NCBI RefSeq assembly: GCF_014643455.1
Contig: NZ_BMJM01000009.1
Location: forward strand, 1 to 64,000
Direction of reading: 5' to 3'
Origin: Sandarakinorhabdus glacialis
Lineage (GTDB): Bacteria > Pseudomonadota > Alphaproteobacteria > Sphingomonadales > Sphingomonadaceae
DNA length: 64,000 nt
Both the position numbers and the translations under genes were made by a program. The notes beneath the pieces were generated by a model. It did not search any database, had not been told where the DNA came from, and worked only from the letters and a program-made list of their open reading frames with translations. This document shows, piece by piece, positions 43,201 through 50,758 of this stretch. Numbering within the stretch: position 1 is the first letter of the stretch; the number at the start of each line of letters is the position of its first letter.

Positions 43201-44760
43201 CCCTTGTCGATCCAGCCGCTCGGCACCATCGATCGCAACCTCGCCGGCAACGCCCTCGACACCAGCGACCAGGACGGCGGCATCAGCATCCGCAACGTCG
43301 ATGTCCACAGCCTGCTCCAGCCCGATGCCATCGCCAGCTTCGATGTCGGCGGCGCGACCTACTTCATCACCGCCAACGAAGGCGATGCCCGCGTCAACAT
43401 CACCGACTCGGTGCGGTTGGGCTCGGCCGGTTATGTCCTCGACCCCACCCTGTTCCCCAACGCCGCCGCGATGAAGGCCAATGCCGATCTCGGCCGCCTC
43501 AACGTACTGACGACGGTGGGCGACACCGACGGCGACGGTGATTTCGACGTCATCCACACGCTGGGCGGCCGCGGCATCTCGATCTTCAAGCAGGAAGCCG
43601 ACGGCAGCATCACCAAGGTCCGCGAAACCGGCGGCGAATTCGAAGCGATCATCGCCGCCAACCACCCGACGATCTTCAACAGCAACCAAAGCATCGCCGC
43701 CAGTTCGGTCGACGCCCGCTCCGACGACAAGGGGCCCGAGCCCGAAGGCGTCACGATCGGCGTCGTCAATGGCCGCACCTACGCCTTTGTCGGCCTCGAG
43801 CGCGTCGGCGGCTATATGGTCTATGACGTCACCGATCCCGCCAACGCCGTGTTCGTTACCTACAAGCCGCAAACCGGTGCCGACCTCGGCCCCGAAACCA
43901 GCGTCTTTATCTCGGCCGCCAACAGCCCGACCGGCCAAGCGCTGCTGCTCAGCGGACAGGAAATCAGCAACACCGTCACCCTCTATTCGGTCCAGACCCA
44001 GAGCGAAGGCGACGACGTCATCTACGGCGGCGCCGACGGCGAGCGCTGGAACGGCCGCGGCGGCAACGACGTCATCAATGGCAATGGCGGCAACGACATC
44101 ATCGACGGCGGCGCCGGCAACGACCTATTGAACGGCGGCGAGGGCATCGACACCGCAAGCTATGCCAGCGCCACCGCCGGCGCGACCGTCACCCTTGCCA
44201 ACACCCGCCCACAGGCCACCGGCGGCGCCGGTACCGACACGCTGACGGGCTTTGAAAACCTGCTCGGCTCGGCGTTCGACGATCTTCTCTACGGCGATAC
44301 CGGCAACAACCGCATCGATGGCGGCGCCGGCAACGACATCATCATCGCGGCACGCGGCAACGATATCCTGTCGGGCGGCGGCGGCACCAACATCCTCCAG
44401 GGCGGCGTCGATGCCGATGTCTTCTCGTTCGACATTGTCGACAACGGCGCCATCGACATCATCACCGATTTCGGTGTCGGCAGCGGCGACACCGTCCTCT
44501 TCGGCCCTGGCGTCTTTGTCACCGACGTCAAGTTCGCCTTCCTCAGCACCGAAGCCACCGTCAACGGCTTCGATGTCCGCAACGGCGCCCGCTCGATCGA
44601 CCTGGTGCTGACACTGTCGTCGGCAGCCGGCACACAACAGGTCCATGTGCTCGACGCCTATGGCTTCGCCAGCAACAATTACTGGGAAAACATGCTCGGC
44701 GTCGACCTGACCTACGCCGTCCCGCAGCCACTCGGCAGCGAGATAATCCACATCGCCTGA
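40258..44760 (+). CDS. Secreted RTX multidomain protein, C-terminal part (nuclease end, repeats, choice-of-anchor I, RTX)
   Basis: The same frame as the previous fragment, resuming after the TAG at 40201. The GTG at 40258 is a possible restart. It holds the rest of the nuclease domain (VVVLGDLNEF and AQELDQVYVSGNL). Two 310-residue tandem modules follow (about 40549-41478 and 41479-42450), each ending in a Calx-beta domain. A choice-of-anchor-I beta-propeller-like domain comes next (from GGINVYDAAPSL, with LPGGVNAVDIKNGIIAVGYE). Glycine-rich RTX nonapeptides (GGNDVINGNGGNDIIDGGAGND and GGAGNDIIIAARGND, split by spacers) precede the type I secretion signal region at the C-terminus. Calcium binding and export through the upstream T1SS are expected. 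Confidence 0.85.
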   Translation: MLGDLNEFTNEESLAPLGAVGLAAMSLTLAETERYSYSFEGNAQELDQVYVSGNLTAVATLDIVHVNSEFVQTAMTASEHDPSVLALNFAAPGPAAGDIAFVGFSADRNDDLAFVALKTLAAGTVIYFNDQEWQGSAFNTGEGQVTWTATSDIPAGTIVTINSFGSVPVSNFGTTAGSSGLGSDGEIVYAYVGAAFAPTTFLAAIANDGFTVSGGTLAGTGLVVGQTAIDLGNGGTNPGEDVAIFNGVRNGATNFAGYLAAINNPANWLTQDGAGDQSLDGIGPDLPFSLAGFTTGSIETQTVGFQAATVSASEGNAGTTAYTFTVARSGGTAPTSFSGSIAAGATTATITINVAGDTLVEANENFALTLSSVTNSAGVTATIPAGTATATATIVNDDAAPSGIAAGDIAFVGFNADGNDDLAFVALKTIATGTVIYFNDQEWLGSAFNTGEGQVTWTATSDIAAGTIVTINSFSSAPVSNFGTTAGSSGLGSDGEIVYAYVGAAFAPTTFLAAVANDGFAVSGGTLAGTGLVVGQTAIDLGNGGTNPGEDVAMFNGARDGATTFAGYLAAINNPANWLTQDGTGDQSLDGIGPDLPFSLSGFTIGTVETQTVGFQNTGVSVAEDNAGTTAYTFTIVRSGGTTGQVDFSGSFAPGTTDTADYAGGTPPTSFSGSIAAGATSATITINVAGDTLVEASESFSLTLNGVTNSAGTPVALNANTAATGTIVNDDFPLAIGGINVYDAAPSLAGSAVTPTASDDIVLVRMGSIAGTVAGAESIAYEGGRVYATNIPGNAINVHSVTAAGTLVNESPILLSALPSYLPGGVNAVDIKNGIIAVGYENINPALAGFVALFNAADNSLIKTIQVGVLPDDVTFSPDGTKLLVANEGEALSAQGTISIIDLSGGAASATVTNTISFASLNGAEAALRDRGLAIAPGQPAAGDIEPEYITISADGTRAYVTLQEVNGVAVIDLADPTADKPLSIQPLGTIDRNLAGNALDTSDQDGGISIRNVDVHSLLQPDAIASFDVGGATYFITANEGDARVNITDSVRLGSAGYVLDPTLFPNAAAMKANADLGRLNVLTTVGDTDGDGDFDVIHTLGGRGISIFKQEADGSITKVRETGGEFEAIIAANHPTIFNSNQSIAASSVDARSDDKGPEPEGVTIGVVNGRTYAFVGLERVGGYMVYDVTDPANAVFVTYKPQTGADLGPETSVFISAANSPTGQALLLSGQEISNTVTLYSVQTQSEGDDVIYGGADGERWNGRGGNDVINGNGGNDIIDGGAGNDLLNGGEGIDTASYASATAGATVTLANTRPQATGGAGTDTLTGFENLLGSAFDDLLYGDTGNNRIDGGAGNDIIIAARGNDILSGGGGTNILQGGVDADVFSFDIVDNGAIDIITDFGVGSGDTVLFGPGVFVTDVKFAFLSTEATVNGFDVRNGARSIDLVLTLSSAAGTQQVHVLDAYGFASNNYWENMLGVDLTYAVPQPLGSEIIHIA
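40549..42408 (+). repeat. Tandem 930-bp coding duplication
   Basis: The segment beginning ACATCGCCTTCGTCGGCTTC at 40549 recurs at 41479, offset 930 bp (310 codons). The translated copies differ at about 20 of the first 210 residues by eye. The Calx-beta part at the end of copy 1 lacks about 25 residues present in copy 2 (the piece around VDFSGSFAPGTTDTADYAGG). A more distant third version of the same first module forms the N-terminus of the protein (37919 onward). Confidence 0.9.
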
Positions 44761-44788
44761 CCGAATGACAAAGGTTGTGCGTTGGCCT

Positions 44789-44819
44789 AGCTTGGCGGTC
44801 CTTTCGGTCGCCAAGCTTT
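44789..44819 (+). terminator. Terminator-like hairpin after the RTX gene
   Basis: AGCTTGGCG (44789-44797) and CGCCAAGCT (44809-44817) form a perfect 9-bp stem with an 11-base loop, 29 bp after the RTX stop. Only three Ts follow, so termination may be weak. The Shine-Dalgarno sequence of the CYTH/CHAD gene begins immediately afterwards. Confidence 0.5.
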
Positions 44820-44829
44820 GAGGTGCGCG

Positions 44830-46314
44830 ATGCCACTCCCCCGCGAGGTCGAACTCAAACTCGAATTCCGGCGCTGTGACCTGCCCCGGCTCGAGGCCGC
44901 GCTCGCCGAAGTCGGCAGCGAGCCGGTGTCGACGTTCCTGCGTTCGGATTATTTCGACACGCCGGGGCATGAGATCCGCCGCGCCGACCTGACGCTGCGC
45001 GTTCGGCGCGACGGCGAACGCCGCATCCAGACGGTCAAGTCGGACGGGCGCGAAAGCGTCGGGCTGTTCGACCGCATCGAATGGGAACGCGATATCGAAG
45101 GCGATTTCCCCGTCCTCGACATCGCCCCACGGCGGCTGGTCAAGGCCCTCGCCGACGTACCGGTCGCAGCGATCTTCGCGTCGAACGTCGAGCGCAAGAA
45201 ATCACTCGTCCAGACCGACAGCGCTGAAATCGAGGCGGCGATCGATATCGGCGAGGTCCGCAATGCTGTCGGCGGCGAAGCTTCGAATTCCGGCATCATT
45301 GCGGACCTCGCCGAACTTGAACTCGAACTGATACGCGGTCCCGCCGCGGCGCTGTTCGACCTTGCCCGGCGCTGCAATGCCGCCGCGCCGGTCCGCCTGG
45401 GGGTCTTGACCAAATCCGAACGCGGCTATCGCCTGCTCGAGGCGGATGCCGAAAAATCAGCCCGGGCCGAACCGATCGCGCTGCAGCCCGCAATGACAAC
45501 CGCGCCCGCCTTCCGGACTATCGCCTGGTCGTGCCTCAAGCATTTCCGCCTCAATGAAACCATCCTGCTCGAAGCCGCCGACGCGCGCGCGGCTTCCGGC
45601 GCACTTCACCAGGCACGCGTCGCCCTCCGCCGCCTGCGCTCGGCGCTTTCGCTGTTCCGGTCGGTCATTGCCGACGACCAATTCGAACGCTTTCGCGCTG
45701 CCCTGCGCGATCTGGCGGCCGTCTTAGGCGAAGCCCGCAATCTCGACGTCCTGCTTGACCGAACCACCGACCCCGCACTTCGCGAACGCCTGCAAGCGCC
45801 GCACGCCGACGCCTATGCCGCCGTCCGCACAGCCCTCGAATCACCGGCAACGCACAGCCTGATGCTCGATTTTGCCGAATGGCTGACGCTCGGTGACTGG
45901 CTGGTCAATCCTGCCAACGTCGATAGCCGCGACCAACCTTTGTTGCCCTTCGCCGCCGACCGCCTGCAGAATCTGCGAAAGCAGCTAAAGCGACGCGGCG
46001 ACGGGATGACCGATGCCGACGACGAAACCCGCCACGAAGCCCGCATCACGGCCAAGAAACTGCGCTACGCCTCCGAATTCTTCAGCGCGCTCTACTCTGG
46101 CGGCAAGGCCGGCAAGCGCCGTCGTAACTTCCAGGACAAGCTTGAAAAACTCCAGTCCCGCCTCGGCGATCTCAACGACCTCGCCACCGCGCCGCAAGTC
46201 CTCGCCAGCCTCGGCATTGCCCCGGCCGAGGCCCCTCCCGCCGATCGCGGCGCCATGATTCGCGATGCCGCCGCCGCGCACGCCGGACTGATCGACGCCA
46301 GACGCTTCTGGTAG
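44830..46314 (+). CDS. CYTH and CHAD domain-containing protein
   Basis: A 494-residue protein. The N-terminal CYTH domain (about 1-205) has the defining ExExK pattern (REVELKLEF) and further conserved acidic and basic strands (LTLRVRRDGERRIQTVK). The CHAD domain (about 225-490) has conserved His/Arg helices (ALHQARVALRRLRSALSLFR and ETRHEARITAKKLRYASEFF). CHAD domains bind inorganic polyphosphate, and CYTH domains act on triphosphates, so a role in tripolyphosphate or polyphosphate metabolism is likely. The ATG at 44830 has GAGGTG just upstream. It ends in TAG. Confidence 0.95.
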   Translation: MPLPREVELKLEFRRCDLPRLEAALAEVGSEPVSTFLRSDYFDTPGHEIRRADLTLRVRRDGERRIQTVKSDGRESVGLFDRIEWERDIEGDFPVLDIAPRRLVKALADVPVAAIFASNVERKKSLVQTDSAEIEAAIDIGEVRNAVGGEASNSGIIADLAELELELIRGPAAALFDLARRCNAAAPVRLGVLTKSERGYRLLEADAEKSARAEPIALQPAMTTAPAFRTIAWSCLKHFRLNETILLEAADARAASGALHQARVALRRLRSALSLFRSVIADDQFERFRAALRDLAAVLGEARNLDVLLDRTTDPALRERLQAPHADAYAAVRTALESPATHSLMLDFAEWLTLGDWLVNPANVDSRDQPLLPFAADRLQNLRKQLKRRGDGMTDADDETRHEARITAKKLRYASEFFSALYSGGKAGKRRRNFQDKLEKLQSRLGDLNDLATAPQVLASLGIAPAEAPPADRGAMIRDAAAAHAGLIDARRFW

Positions 46315-46323
46315 CGCTCAGCT

Positions 46324-46380
46324 GCGGTGGTACGGATGCGGTGATTGAGGTGCGGTGATTCAGGCGCGGTGGTACGGATG
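46324..46380. repeat. Short direct repeat of the rlmH 3' end
   Basis: GCGGTGGTACGGATGC occurs at 46324-46339 and again from 46365, offset 41 bp. The second copy is the reverse complement of the last rlmH codons (His-Pro-Tyr-His-Arg). Between them GCGGTGATT(G/C)AGG is repeated with a 14-bp offset. This looks like slippage duplication just beyond the gene end. Confidence 0.55.
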
Positions 46381-46779
46381 CCCCGCCATGATCGTCGCCG
46401 CGCGATAAAGCTGCTCGGCCAGCATCGCGCGAACCAGCATATGCGGCCAGGTCGCCTTGCCGAAACTCAACAGCAAATCTGCCCCGGCCCGCGTCGCCGC
46501 ATCATGGCCATCGGCCGCGCCGATCAGGAACCGCACCTCGCGCACGCCATCGTCGCGCCAGCGCCCGAGCTGCGCCGCCAGCGCCGCCGATCCCAGGTCG
46601 CGCCCGGTCTCGTCGAGAGCAACGGTTCGGCCACCCTCGAACGCCGGCCATGGCGCGGTGTCGCCGATCTCGGTGACCGTCAGCTCACCGCGCAGGCGCT
46701 TGGCATAACGATCGACAAGCTCGGCCTCGGGCGATGCGCCGATCCGGCCGCGCGCGATGATACCAAGCTTCAGCGCCAG
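46360..46779 (-). CDS. rlmH: 23S rRNA (pseudouridine1915-N3)-methyltransferase RlmH, apparent CTG start
   Basis: A SPOUT-class methyltransferase of about 139 residues that methylates pseudouridine 1915 of 23S rRNA. The SAM-binding knot is intact: TVALDETGRDLGS, REVRFLIGAADGHD and LLSFGKATWPHMLVRAMLAEQLYRA, ending AGHPYHRA. The N-terminal strand LKLGIIARGRIGASPEAE is present, but between the rsfS stop (TAA, 46791-46789, same frame) and this strand there is no ATG, GTG or TTG. The only codons are ACG CCG GAA CTG GCG CTG AAG. CTG at 46779 or 46773 is therefore the likely start, probably by coupling to rsfS. A GTG further in would remove half the protein. Confidence 0.9.
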   Translation of the reverse strand: MALKLGIIARGRIGASPEAELVDRYAKRLRGELTVTEIGDTAPWPAFEGGRTVALDETGRDLGSAALAAQLGRWRDDGVREVRFLIGAADGHDAATRAGADLLLSFGKATWPHMLVRAMLAEQLYRAATIMAGHPYHRA

Positions 46780-46788
46780 TTCCGGCGT

Positions 46789-47226
46789 TTAACCAAGGCC
46801 GCCATTGCGCGGCTCGACCCGCAGCACGCCCATCCGCGGCTCGCCGGGATTGGGCTCGGCATCTGGCGACGTGTCGAACGCCCACATGCGTTCGAGGTTA
46901 TAGAACTGCCGCACGTCGGGCTTGAAGATATGGACGATGACATCGCCCGCATCGATCAGCACCCAGTCGGCGGTCGGCAGGCCCTGGATCCGCGCCGGAC
47001 GACCGAACTCGTTCTTGCACTTCTCGGCGATCTTGTACGCCATCGAAGCCACTTGCCGGCCCGACTTGCCGCTGGCGATCACCATGTAATCGGCAATGCT
47101 GGTCTTGCCCGCAAGCGGGATGGAAACCACCTCCACCGCCTGGTCGTCGTCCAGGGTTTTCATCACCATGGCATGCAGCGCCTCGATGTGGGCGTCCACG
47201 GCCGCCAGTTTTTCCGTCGTCGTCAA
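46789..47226 (-). CDS. rsfS: Ribosomal silencing factor RsfS
   Basis: A 145-residue RsfS/Iojap protein. It binds uL14 and blocks joining of ribosomal subunits when nutrients are low. Characteristic segments are SIADYMVIASGKSGRQVASMA, GLPTADWVLIDAGDVIVHIF and VRQFYNLERMW. The start overlaps the nadD stop by four bases, and its own stop lies immediately before rlmH, giving the common nadD-rsfS-rlmH order. Confidence 0.96.
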   Translation of the reverse strand: MTTTEKLAAVDAHIEALHAMVMKTLDDDQAVEVVSIPLAGKTSIADYMVIASGKSGRQVASMAYKIAEKCKNEFGRPARIQGLPTADWVLIDAGDVIVHIFKPDVRQFYNLERMWAFDTSPDAEPNPGEPRMGVLRVEPRNGGLG

Positions 47227-47825
47227 GCTATAGTCCCATCGTCATATCGTGATGCCCAATCCGGATCGGCGGCCCTGATCGCCGTCGCCGAAAGCGCCGT
47301 CTGGCGAATATCGAGGACAATGATCGCCGGCAGTTTCCAAGCCGTCCAGCGGCGGGCAGACCCGATCGGCTGCCGCCATCGCCTTGCCCAAACCATTGCA
47401 GGCGAGATCAAAGCCCCTCCCATATAGCGCGGACGTGCCAAAACGGCAATCGGCAGCAAGCGCATGAAATCGCGCCACCGGTGCCAGCGATGCAATTGGG
47501 GCACTATATCGGCCCCCATCAACCAGATGAACGCGATTTCGGGGAAACGCCGCTGCAACGCCGCCACTGTATCGACAGCAAAGCGTGTCCGCATTTCCGA
47601 TTCGATCGCCAACGGCTTGATGCGCGGATGCCGCGCCGCCGCCCGCGCCGACCCCAGTCGCGCCGCCAGGCTTGCCATCCCCGCCGGCGATTTCAGCGGG
47701 TTCTGCGGACTGACCAGCCACCAGACTTCATCCAGCCCCAACCGCCGCATCGCCTCGACACTGATATGCCGATGCGCCGCATGCGCCGGGTTGAACGATC
47801 CACCAAGGATACCGACGCGCTTCAC
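47223..47825 (-). CDS. nadD: Nicotinate-nucleotide adenylyltransferase
   Basis: A 200-residue nucleotidyltransferase that makes deamido-NAD+ from nicotinate mononucleotide and ATP. The nucleotide-binding motif is GILGGSFNPAHAAHRHIS with the HxGH-like turn (HAAH). LVSPQNPLKS, FIWLMGADIV and the C-terminal ISATAIR-like LSATAIRAADPDW are typical. The GTG start at 47825 overlaps the toxin stop (GTGA). The frame upstream of it is antisense to other sequence and not conserved. Confidence 0.94.
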   Translation of the reverse strand: MKRVGILGGSFNPAHAAHRHISVEAMRRLGLDEVWWLVSPQNPLKSPAGMASLAARLGSARAAARHPRIKPLAIESEMRTRFAVDTVAALQRRFPEIAFIWLMGADIVPQLHRWHRWRDFMRLLPIAVLARPRYMGGALISPAMVWARRWRQPIGSARRWTAWKLPAIIVLDIRQTALSATAIRAADPDWASRYDDGTIA

Positions 47826-48106
47826 CGCGACAACCAGTCTACATGAGCATGCCGCACGCGAACAACTTCGACCCATTCGCCGACGACGCGATAGACAATG
47901 ATGTAGTTGAACCGCGTGATCGTCAGTTTACGATAGCGTCCCTCCCCGATCGCCGGACCCGACAACGGAAACGCGACCAGTTGGTCAGTCCTTCGTTCGA
48001 TTTCCGCGATGATCCGCCCAGCCAGGACCGGTTCAACCGAATCGAGATATATCTCGATCCTGCGAATATCGCGCAGCGATCGTGGCGCCCATCGAAGCAA
48101 TGTCAC
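47822..48106 (-). CDS. RelE/ParE-family toxin
   Basis: A 94-residue protein with the RelE/ParE fold pattern: RWAPRSLRDIRRIEIYLD at the N-terminus, then FPLSGPAIGEGRYRKLTITRFNYIIVYRV and VVRVRHAHVDW at the C-terminus. The family includes mRNA interferases and gyrase poisons; the sequence looks closer to ParE. It lies 10 bp after the small acidic protein at 48117, the probable antitoxin. The two form a type II toxin-antitoxin pair set between proA and nadD. Its stop overlaps the nadD start. Confidence 0.9.
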   Translation of the reverse strand: MTLLRWAPRSLRDIRRIEIYLDSVEPVLAGRIIAEIERRTDQLVAFPLSGPAIGEGRYRKLTITRFNYIIVYRVVGEWVEVVRVRHAHVDWLSR

Positions 48107-48116
48107 TGATGCAACG

Positions 48117-48314
48117 TCACTTCCGGGCGTATTTTTCGCGCATCCGCTTGAACTCGAGCTTCATTTCCGCGTGGCTGACAAACGCCCCGCGATCGAGGTC
48201 GTCGATGCCCTCCTGCAGGAAGGCCTGCTCCTCCGAGGACAGTGTCGCCCAGTCAACCGGCACGCCGAAAACCTCGGAATCCAGCTCGGTGTCAGGGGCA
48301 GGGCGGGTGCTCAT
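48117..48314 (-). CDS. Putative antitoxin of the RelE/ParE-type pair
   Basis: A 65-residue acidic protein starting MSTRPAPDTELDSEVFGV. It ends in a basic amphipathic helix (SHAEMKLEFKRMREKYARK) of the type that wraps around ParE/RelE toxins. Size, position 10 bp upstream of the toxin and strand fit an antitoxin. The DNA-binding N-terminal half is not of a recognised class. The chosen start omits six residues of an upstream ATG. Confidence 0.75.
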   Translation of the reverse strand: MSTRPAPDTELDSEVFGVPVDWATLSSEEQAFLQEGIDDLDRGAFVSHAEMKLEFKRMREKYARK

Positions 48315-48350
48315 CCACAACCAATACCCCATCCCAACGCCGCCATCAAA

Positions 48351-49607
48351 TCACGCCCGAACCTGCCCCGCACCGTAAACCCGCGTCTTGTACGTCGTCA
48401 GCCCCTCGAGCGCGACCGGGCCCCTGGCGTGAAGACGGCCTGTCGCAATCCCGATCTCCGCCCCGAACCCGAACTCCGCCCCATCGGCAAACTGCGTCGA
48501 CGCGTTCCACAGCACGATCGCCGAATCGACCTCGCCCAGAAACCGCGCCGCGACCGCCGCATCGCCCGCCACGATCGCATCGGTATGCGCCGACCCATGC
48601 CGCCCGATATGCGCGATCGCCCCGGCCACGCCATCGACCAGCGCCGCCGAAGCCACCGCATCGAGCCATTCGGTATCCCAATCCGCATCCGCCGCCGCCG
48701 TCACCCGCGTATCGAGCTCCATCACCCCGGCATCGCCGTGCACCGCACACCCGCCGTCCAGCAACGCCGCCACCACGCCCCGCGCCAGGTCCGCCGAAGC
48801 CGCGCGGTCGATCAAAACCGTCTCCATCGCCCCGCAAACCCCCGTCCGCCGCAGCTTGGAATTGACCACCACAGCCGCCGCCGTCGCCAGGTCCGCCGAC
48901 GCATCGACATAAACATGATTGATGCCATCGAGATGCGCCAACACCGGCACCTTGGCCTCGGCCTGGACCCGCGCCACCAACCCCTTGCCGCCGCGCGGAA
49001 TGATCACGTCGATCAACCCATGTGCCGCCAGCATCGCCCCAACCAGCGCCCGGTCCCCCGCCGGCACCATCTGCACTGCCGCCGCCGGCAACCCCGCCGC
49101 CGCCAGTCCCGCCGCCACGCAGTCGAGCAGCACCCGGTTCGACCGCGCCGCCTCCGACCCGCCGCGCATCAAACACGCGTTGCCTGCCATCAGGCACAGC
49201 GCCGCCGCATCCGCCGTAACCCCCGGCCGGCTCTCGTAAATAATCCCGATGACCCCCAGGGCCACCCGCACCCGCTCGAACCGCAATCCGTTCGGCTGCT
49301 CCCAGGCCTTGATGACCTCGCCAACCGGATCATCCAGCCCCGCAACCGTCTCCAGCCCCGAAGCAATGCCCTCGATCCGCGCCGTATCAAGCATCAGCCG
49401 GTCAATCAACGACTCCGAAGTCCCGCCAGCGCGCGCCGCCGCCACATCCACCGCACTGGCCGCCAGCAAATCCTCGGCCCGCACGCGAATCGCCCCAGCC
49501 GCCGCACGAATCGCCGCCCGCTTCGCCGCAGTCCCGGCGCCCGCCAGTCCGGCAACCGCCCCCCGCGCCGCCCGCGCCATCTCGCCGATGGTCTCGGCTG
49601 CGCTCAC
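48351..49607 (-). CDS. proA: Gamma-glutamyl phosphate reductase
   Basis: A 418-residue aldehyde dehydrogenase-fold enzyme of proline synthesis. It reduces gamma-glutamyl phosphate to the semialdehyde with NADPH. It has GVIGIIYESRPGVTADAAALCLMAGNA, GGKGLVARVQAEAKVPVLAHLDGINHVYVD and the catalytic cysteine in RRTGVCGAMET. The GTG start at 49607 overlaps the proB stop (GTGA), preferred over an ATG seven codons upstream. proB-proA coupling is standard. Confidence 0.96.
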   Translation of the reverse strand: MSAAETIGEMARAARGAVAGLAGAGTAAKRAAIRAAAGAIRVRAEDLLAASAVDVAAARAGGTSESLIDRLMLDTARIEGIASGLETVAGLDDPVGEVIKAWEQPNGLRFERVRVALGVIGIIYESRPGVTADAAALCLMAGNACLMRGGSEAARSNRVLLDCVAAGLAAAGLPAAAVQMVPAGDRALVGAMLAAHGLIDVIIPRGGKGLVARVQAEAKVPVLAHLDGINHVYVDASADLATAAAVVVNSKLRRTGVCGAMETVLIDRAASADLARGVVAALLDGGCAVHGDAGVMELDTRVTAAADADWDTEWLDAVASAALVDGVAGAIAHIGRHGSAHTDAIVAGDAAVAARFLGEVDSAIVLWNASTQFADGAEFGFGAEIGIATGRLHARGPVALEGLTTYKTRVYGAGQVRA

Positions 49608-50758
49608 AGCATCACCAGATGATCGCAATGCACCATCGCCGCGCGCGGCGCATAACCCAGCACCGCCGCCTGCGCCTCGTTGCGCAACCCGCAGATCAAC
49701 CCCGCGTCCCCGGCATCATACCCCGCCAGACCGCGCGCAATCACCCCATCCGGCCCCGCCACCGCAACAACATCACCCCGCGCAAAATTCCCCACAACGC
49801 CAACCACACCCGCTGCGAGCAAGCTCTTGCCCCGCCGCAAAGCTGCCTCGGCACCCGCATCGACCGTCAGCGTGCCTACCACCGTCAACCGCCCCGCCAG
49901 CCAAGCCTTGCGTCGGCCGGCACCCTCGCCCGCCACGAAAACCGTCCCGCGCCCGGTCTCGGCAAAGCGCGTCAGCGGCGCCATCACCCGGCCATCGGCG
50001 ATCGCCAGGTGAATTCCCGCCGCCCCGGCAATCTTCGCTGCCGCTAGCTTCGCCGCCATGCCGCCGGTGCCCAGCCCCGATCCACTTCCCGCATCGGCCA
50101 TCGCCTCGATCGCCGGCGTCACGGCCTCCACCACCGTCACCAGTCGCGCGTCCGGATCCCGTGCCGGGTTCGCCGTATAAAGCCCATCGACATCGCTCAG
50201 CAGCACGACCCCGCGCGCGCCCGCCGCCTGCGCCGCGCGCGCCGCCAGCCGGTCATTGTCGCCGAACCGAATCTCGGTCGTCGCCACGGTATCATTCTCG
50301 TTGAGTACCGGCACCGCGCCGAGCGCCAGCAACCGGTCGATCGTCGCCGACACGTTCAGATATCGCCGCCGGTCCTCGAGATCGCCCAATGTCAGCAACA
50401 CCTGCGCCATCGTCATCCCGGCACCCGCCAGCAACGCCTCCCAGACCGCGCTCAAAGCCACTTGCCCGACAGCCGCCGCCGCCTGCGCATCCTCCAGGCT
50501 CGCCCGCCCGCCGCGTTCGAGCTTCAACCGCCGCGCGCCCAATGCAATGGCGCCCGACGAAACGACGATGATTTCCTGCCCCGCCGCCCGCCGTGCCGCG
50601 ATATCGCCGACAACGCTCGCCAGCCACTCCCGCCTTACCGCGCCGGCGCCATCGACCAGCAACGACGAGCCGATCTTGACCACGAGTCGCAAACAGCGAC
50701 CCGGCCTGAACCGCGCCGCTGCTTCGCCGACCAAAGCCTCGGCTACAGCGGGTTCCAC
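49604..50758 (-). CDS. proB: Glutamate 5-kinase
   Basis: A protein of about 384 residues catalysing the first step of proline synthesis. The amino-acid kinase domain carries [40 protein letters not shown] and [14 protein letters not shown]-terminal PUA domain follows ([32 protein letters not shown], from about residue 290). Start choice is uncertain: GTG 50758 overlaps obgE by 16 bp, and TTG 50734 is an alternative that removes eight residues. There is no ATG before the kinase motif. It lies between obgE and proA in one direction, likely co-transcribed. Confidence 0.94.
   Translation of the reverse strand: MEPAVAEALVGEAAARFRPGRCLRLVVKIGSSLLVDGAGAVRREWLASVVGDIAARRAAGQEIIVVSSGAIALGARRLKLERGGRASLEDAQAAAAVGQVALSAVWEALLAGAGMTMAQVLLTLGDLEDRRRYLNVSATIDRLLALGAVPVLNENDTVATTEIRFGDNDRLAARAAQAAGARGVVLLSDVDGLYTANPARDPDARLVTVVEAVTPAIEAMADAGSGSGLGTGGMAAKLAAAKIAGAAGIHLAIADGRVMAPLTRFAETGRGTVFVAGEGAGRRKAWLAGRLTVVGTLTVDAGAEAALRRGKSLLAAGVVGVVGNFARGDVVAVAGPDGVIARGLAGYDAGDAGLICGLRNEAQAAVLGYAPRAAMVHCDHLVML

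Noticed and set aside
39415-43938. A 1,507-codon open frame on the minus strand, antisense to the RTX protein.
   Set aside because: Its product is a Gly/Asp/Val-rich low-complexity sequence that mirrors the GC-biased codons of the real plus-strand gene. It has no recognisable domain.
44041-44400. Short regularly spaced repeats that could be mistaken for a CRISPR array.
   Set aside because: They encode glycine-rich RTX calcium-binding nonapeptides in frame; there are no conserved direct repeats with unique spacers.
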